DNA of 44,609 bases from Rhodothermus sp. (GTDB lineage Bacteria > Bacteroidota > Rhodothermia > Rhodothermales > Rhodothermaceae). The position numbers and the translations under genes were made by a program. The stretch is taken from positions 1 through 44,609 of the forward strand of contig JAUZRN010000037.1 of the NCBI GenBank assembly GCA_030950375.1, written 5' to 3'. Below, one piece after another: positions 43,398 through 44,609 of this stretch (its first letter is position 1; each line of letters starts with the position of its first letter). Below the pieces are notes generated by a model. The model was not told the DNA's origin, made no database searches, and was given only the letters and a program-made list of their open reading frames with translations.

Positions 43398-44030
43398 CTA
43401 CTGGACCTTCTTGTGCAACTCGACGATGCCGTTACGGGGGCCCGGAACGGCACCTTTGACCAGTATCAGGTTTTGTTCAGGGAAGATGCGCACCACCTGC
43501 AGGTTTTTCACCTTCACCCGCTGGTTGCCCATGCGTCCAGCCATGCGCATGCCTTTGAATACATGCGAAGGGAACGAAGAGGCTCCAATCGAACCGGGTG
43601 CCCGTTCCCGGTTATGCTGGCCGTGCGTGCGGGTGCCTACGCCACTGAATCCGTGGCGCTTGACCACCCCCTGAAAGCCCCGGCCTTTCGAGACGCCCAC
43701 CACGTCAATGAGCTCTCCTTCTTCAAAGAGTTGCTCAAGACGCACCTCATCGCCGGGTTTTACGTCCAGGACAAAGTTTTTGAACTCACGAAGCACCCGT
43801 TTGGGCGAAACCCCGGCTTTCTCAAAATGGCCGCGCATGGCTTTGGTGGTGCGTTTGGGCTTGCGTTCGCCATAGCCCAATTGCACGGCATCATACCCGT
43901 CTTTGCCTTCGGCCGTTTTCACCTGCACCACCGCGTTCGGCTCAGCCTGAATGATGGTGCAGGGAATGCAGTTTCCGGCCTCGTCAAAGACCTGGGTCAT
44001 TCCGATTTTTCTTCCAAGCATTCCACTCAT
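43398..44030 (-). CDS. rplC: 50S ribosomal protein L3
   Basis: 210 residues: MSGMLGRKIGMTQVFDEAGN, then GVSKGRGFQGVVKRHGFSGV and the peptidyl-transferase-reaching loop THGQHNRERAPGSIGASSFP with FKGMRMAGRMGNQRVKVKNL. An early 23S-binding assembly protein. Normal length; 46 bases after rpsJ. Confidence 0.98.
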   Translation of the reverse strand: MSGMLGRKIGMTQVFDEAGNCIPCTIIQAEPNAVVQVKTAEGKDGYDAVQLGYGERKPKRTTKAMRGHFEKAGVSPKRVLREFKNFVLDVKPGDEVRLEQLFEEGELIDVVGVSKGRGFQGVVKRHGFSGVGTRTHGQHNRERAPGSIGASSFPSHVFKGMRMAGRMGNQRVKVKNLQVVRIFPEQNLILVKGAVPGPRNGIVELHKKVQ

Positions 44031-44076
44031 GGTGCCCTGTGCACACAGCTTGTAGCAGCCTGTTGGCTGCCTGCCT

Positions 44077-44385
44077 TTACACCTTGATCTCTACATCGAC
44101 GCCGCTGGGCAGCTCCAGCTTCATCAAGGCGTCGACGGTCTTGCTGCTGGTCGACAAGATGTCAATGAGCCGCTTATGACGGCGAATTTCAAACTGCTCG
44201 CGGCTCTCCTTGTCAATATGTGGGCTCCGCAGCACCGTGATGACCGTGCGCTCGGTGGGCAGGGGAATCGGCCCACTCACCACAGCGCCTGTTGCCTTCA
44301 CGGTGCGGATGATCTTCTCCGCACTCTTGTCGATCAGCGTATGGTCGTAGGACTTCAGTTTGATACGGATCTTCTGGCTGGCCAT
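44077..44385 (-). CDS. rpsJ: 30S ribosomal protein S10 (NusE)
   Basis: 102 residues from the ATG at 44385, preceded by [47 protein letters not shown] and [21 protein letters not shown]10 is also the antitermination factor NusE. The longer frame to 44409 adds eight residues of no homology. First ribosomal protein of the cluster, 83 bases after tuf. Confidence 0.98.
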   Translation of the reverse strand: MASQKIRIKLKSYDHTLIDKSAEKIIRTVKATGAVVSGPIPLPTERTVITVLRSPHIDKESREQFEIRRHKRLIDILSTSSKTVDALMKLELPSGVDVEIKV

Positions 44386-44411
44386 CGCCTCTCTTGCTCG
44401 GCAAGTCAAAG

Positions 44412-44441
44412 GGTGGGGGCACGTTAACGCGTGCCCCCACC
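44412..44441 (-). terminator. Strong hairpin between tuf and rpsJ, terminator-like
   Basis: GGTGGGGGCACG (44412-44423) and CGTGCCCCCACC (44430-44441) form a perfect 12-bp stem with a 6-base loop, 27 bases after the tuf stop on the minus strand. The following minus-strand sequence (CTTTGACTTG) is only weakly T-rich, so it may pause or partly terminate, or be an RNA processing or stability element. A smaller hairpin CTTGC/GCAAG (44393-44405) follows just before rpsJ. Confidence 0.5.
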
Positions 44442-44468
44442 ACAGGTTTATTCAAAAACGGCAGATTT

Positions 44469-44609
44469 TCAATCGAGGATTTTGGTGACGACGCCGGCGC
44501 CCACCGTCCGACCACCCTCACGAATCGCAAAACGCAAACCCTCCTCCATCGCCACCGGATAAATCAACTTCACCCGAAAACGCGCATTGTCCCCAGGCAT
44601 CACCATCTC
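44469..44609 (-). CDS. tuf: Elongation factor Tu, C-terminal end (5' part outside the window)
   Basis: The last 46 codons are present and end in TGA at 44469. They read [20 protein letters not shown] then [26 protein letters not shown], which is the invariant end of EF-Tu domain 3. EF-Tu delivers aminoacyl-tRNA to the ribosome. The tuf-rpsJ order is the classic str/S10 junction. Confidence 0.97.
   Translation of the reverse strand, partial: EMVMPGDNARFRVKLIYPVAMEEGLRFAIREGGRTVGAGVVTKILD

Overview
The window looks like chromosome of a Rhodothermus-like bacterium (Rhodothermota, the former deep branch of Bacteroidetes). I infer this from moderately high GC, proteins with Bacteroidota character (a TonB-dependent receptor with an N-terminal carboxypeptidase-regulatory-like domain, a PKD/OmpA protein, a propeller-type sensor), cysteine-free S14 and L36, and thermophile-like Arg/Glu-rich proteins. 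No rRNA, tRNA, CRISPR array or intact transposase is visible.

Layout. (1) 1-3350: the N-terminal part of a propeller sensor protein on the minus strand, cut by the window edge; then on the plus strand a tiny repeat-bearing lipoprotein, a terminator, a glycosyltransferase and an overlapping secreted thioredoxin-like protein. (2) 3349-3925: a 577-bp gene-free stretch dense in small hairpins, the least explained part of the window. (3) 9855 down to 3926, minus strand: a tight four-gene unit, UDP-glucose dehydrogenase, UDP-glucuronate decarboxylase, an SLC13/TrkA-C anion permease and a fused ATP sulfurylase/APS kinase. It would supply UDP-GlcA, UDP-xylose and PAPS. A small TPR membrane protein and GDP-mannose pyrophosphorylase (manC) follow, transcribed away from each other. 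(4) 11870-19365, plus strand: a TetR-type regulator with a candidate operator, followed by a complete tripartite RND efflux system (TolC, adaptor lipoprotein, and a permease enlarged by an extra hydrophobic block). (5) 19642-24503: a MerC-like membrane protein, a PKD/OmpA-type envelope protein and, facing it across a bidirectional terminator, a TonB-dependent receptor whose ribosome-binding site can pair with the last codons of a small secreted protein gene just upstream. (6) 24578-28506, minus strand: peptide deformylase, RuvX/YqgF, an HU/IHF-type protein and a bifunctional ppGpp synthetase/hydrolase.

(7) 28654-44609, minus strand: the S10-spc-alpha ribosomal superoperon in canonical order, tuf (partial)-rpsJ-rplC-rplD-rplW-rplB-rpsS-rplV-rpsC-rplP-rpmC-rpsQ-rplN-rplX-rplE-rpsN-rpsH-rplF-rplR-rpsE-rpmD-rplO-secY-map-infA-rpmJ-rpsM-rpsK-rpsD-rpoA-rplQ, ending at a strong intrinsic terminator. 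No adk lies between secY and map. Several intergenic hairpins here (tuf/rpsJ, rplF/rplR, rpsK/rpsD) could be processing or autoregulatory sites.

The best leads are the hairpin-dense gene-free element at 3390-3725, the Shine-Dalgarno-sequestering junction in front of the TonB-dependent receptor, the lipoprotein whose two 17-residue repeats are identical in protein but differ synonymously in DNA, the enlarged RND permease, and the operon joining sulfate activation to acidic-sugar synthesis. I see no clear-cut wholly new multi-gene system.
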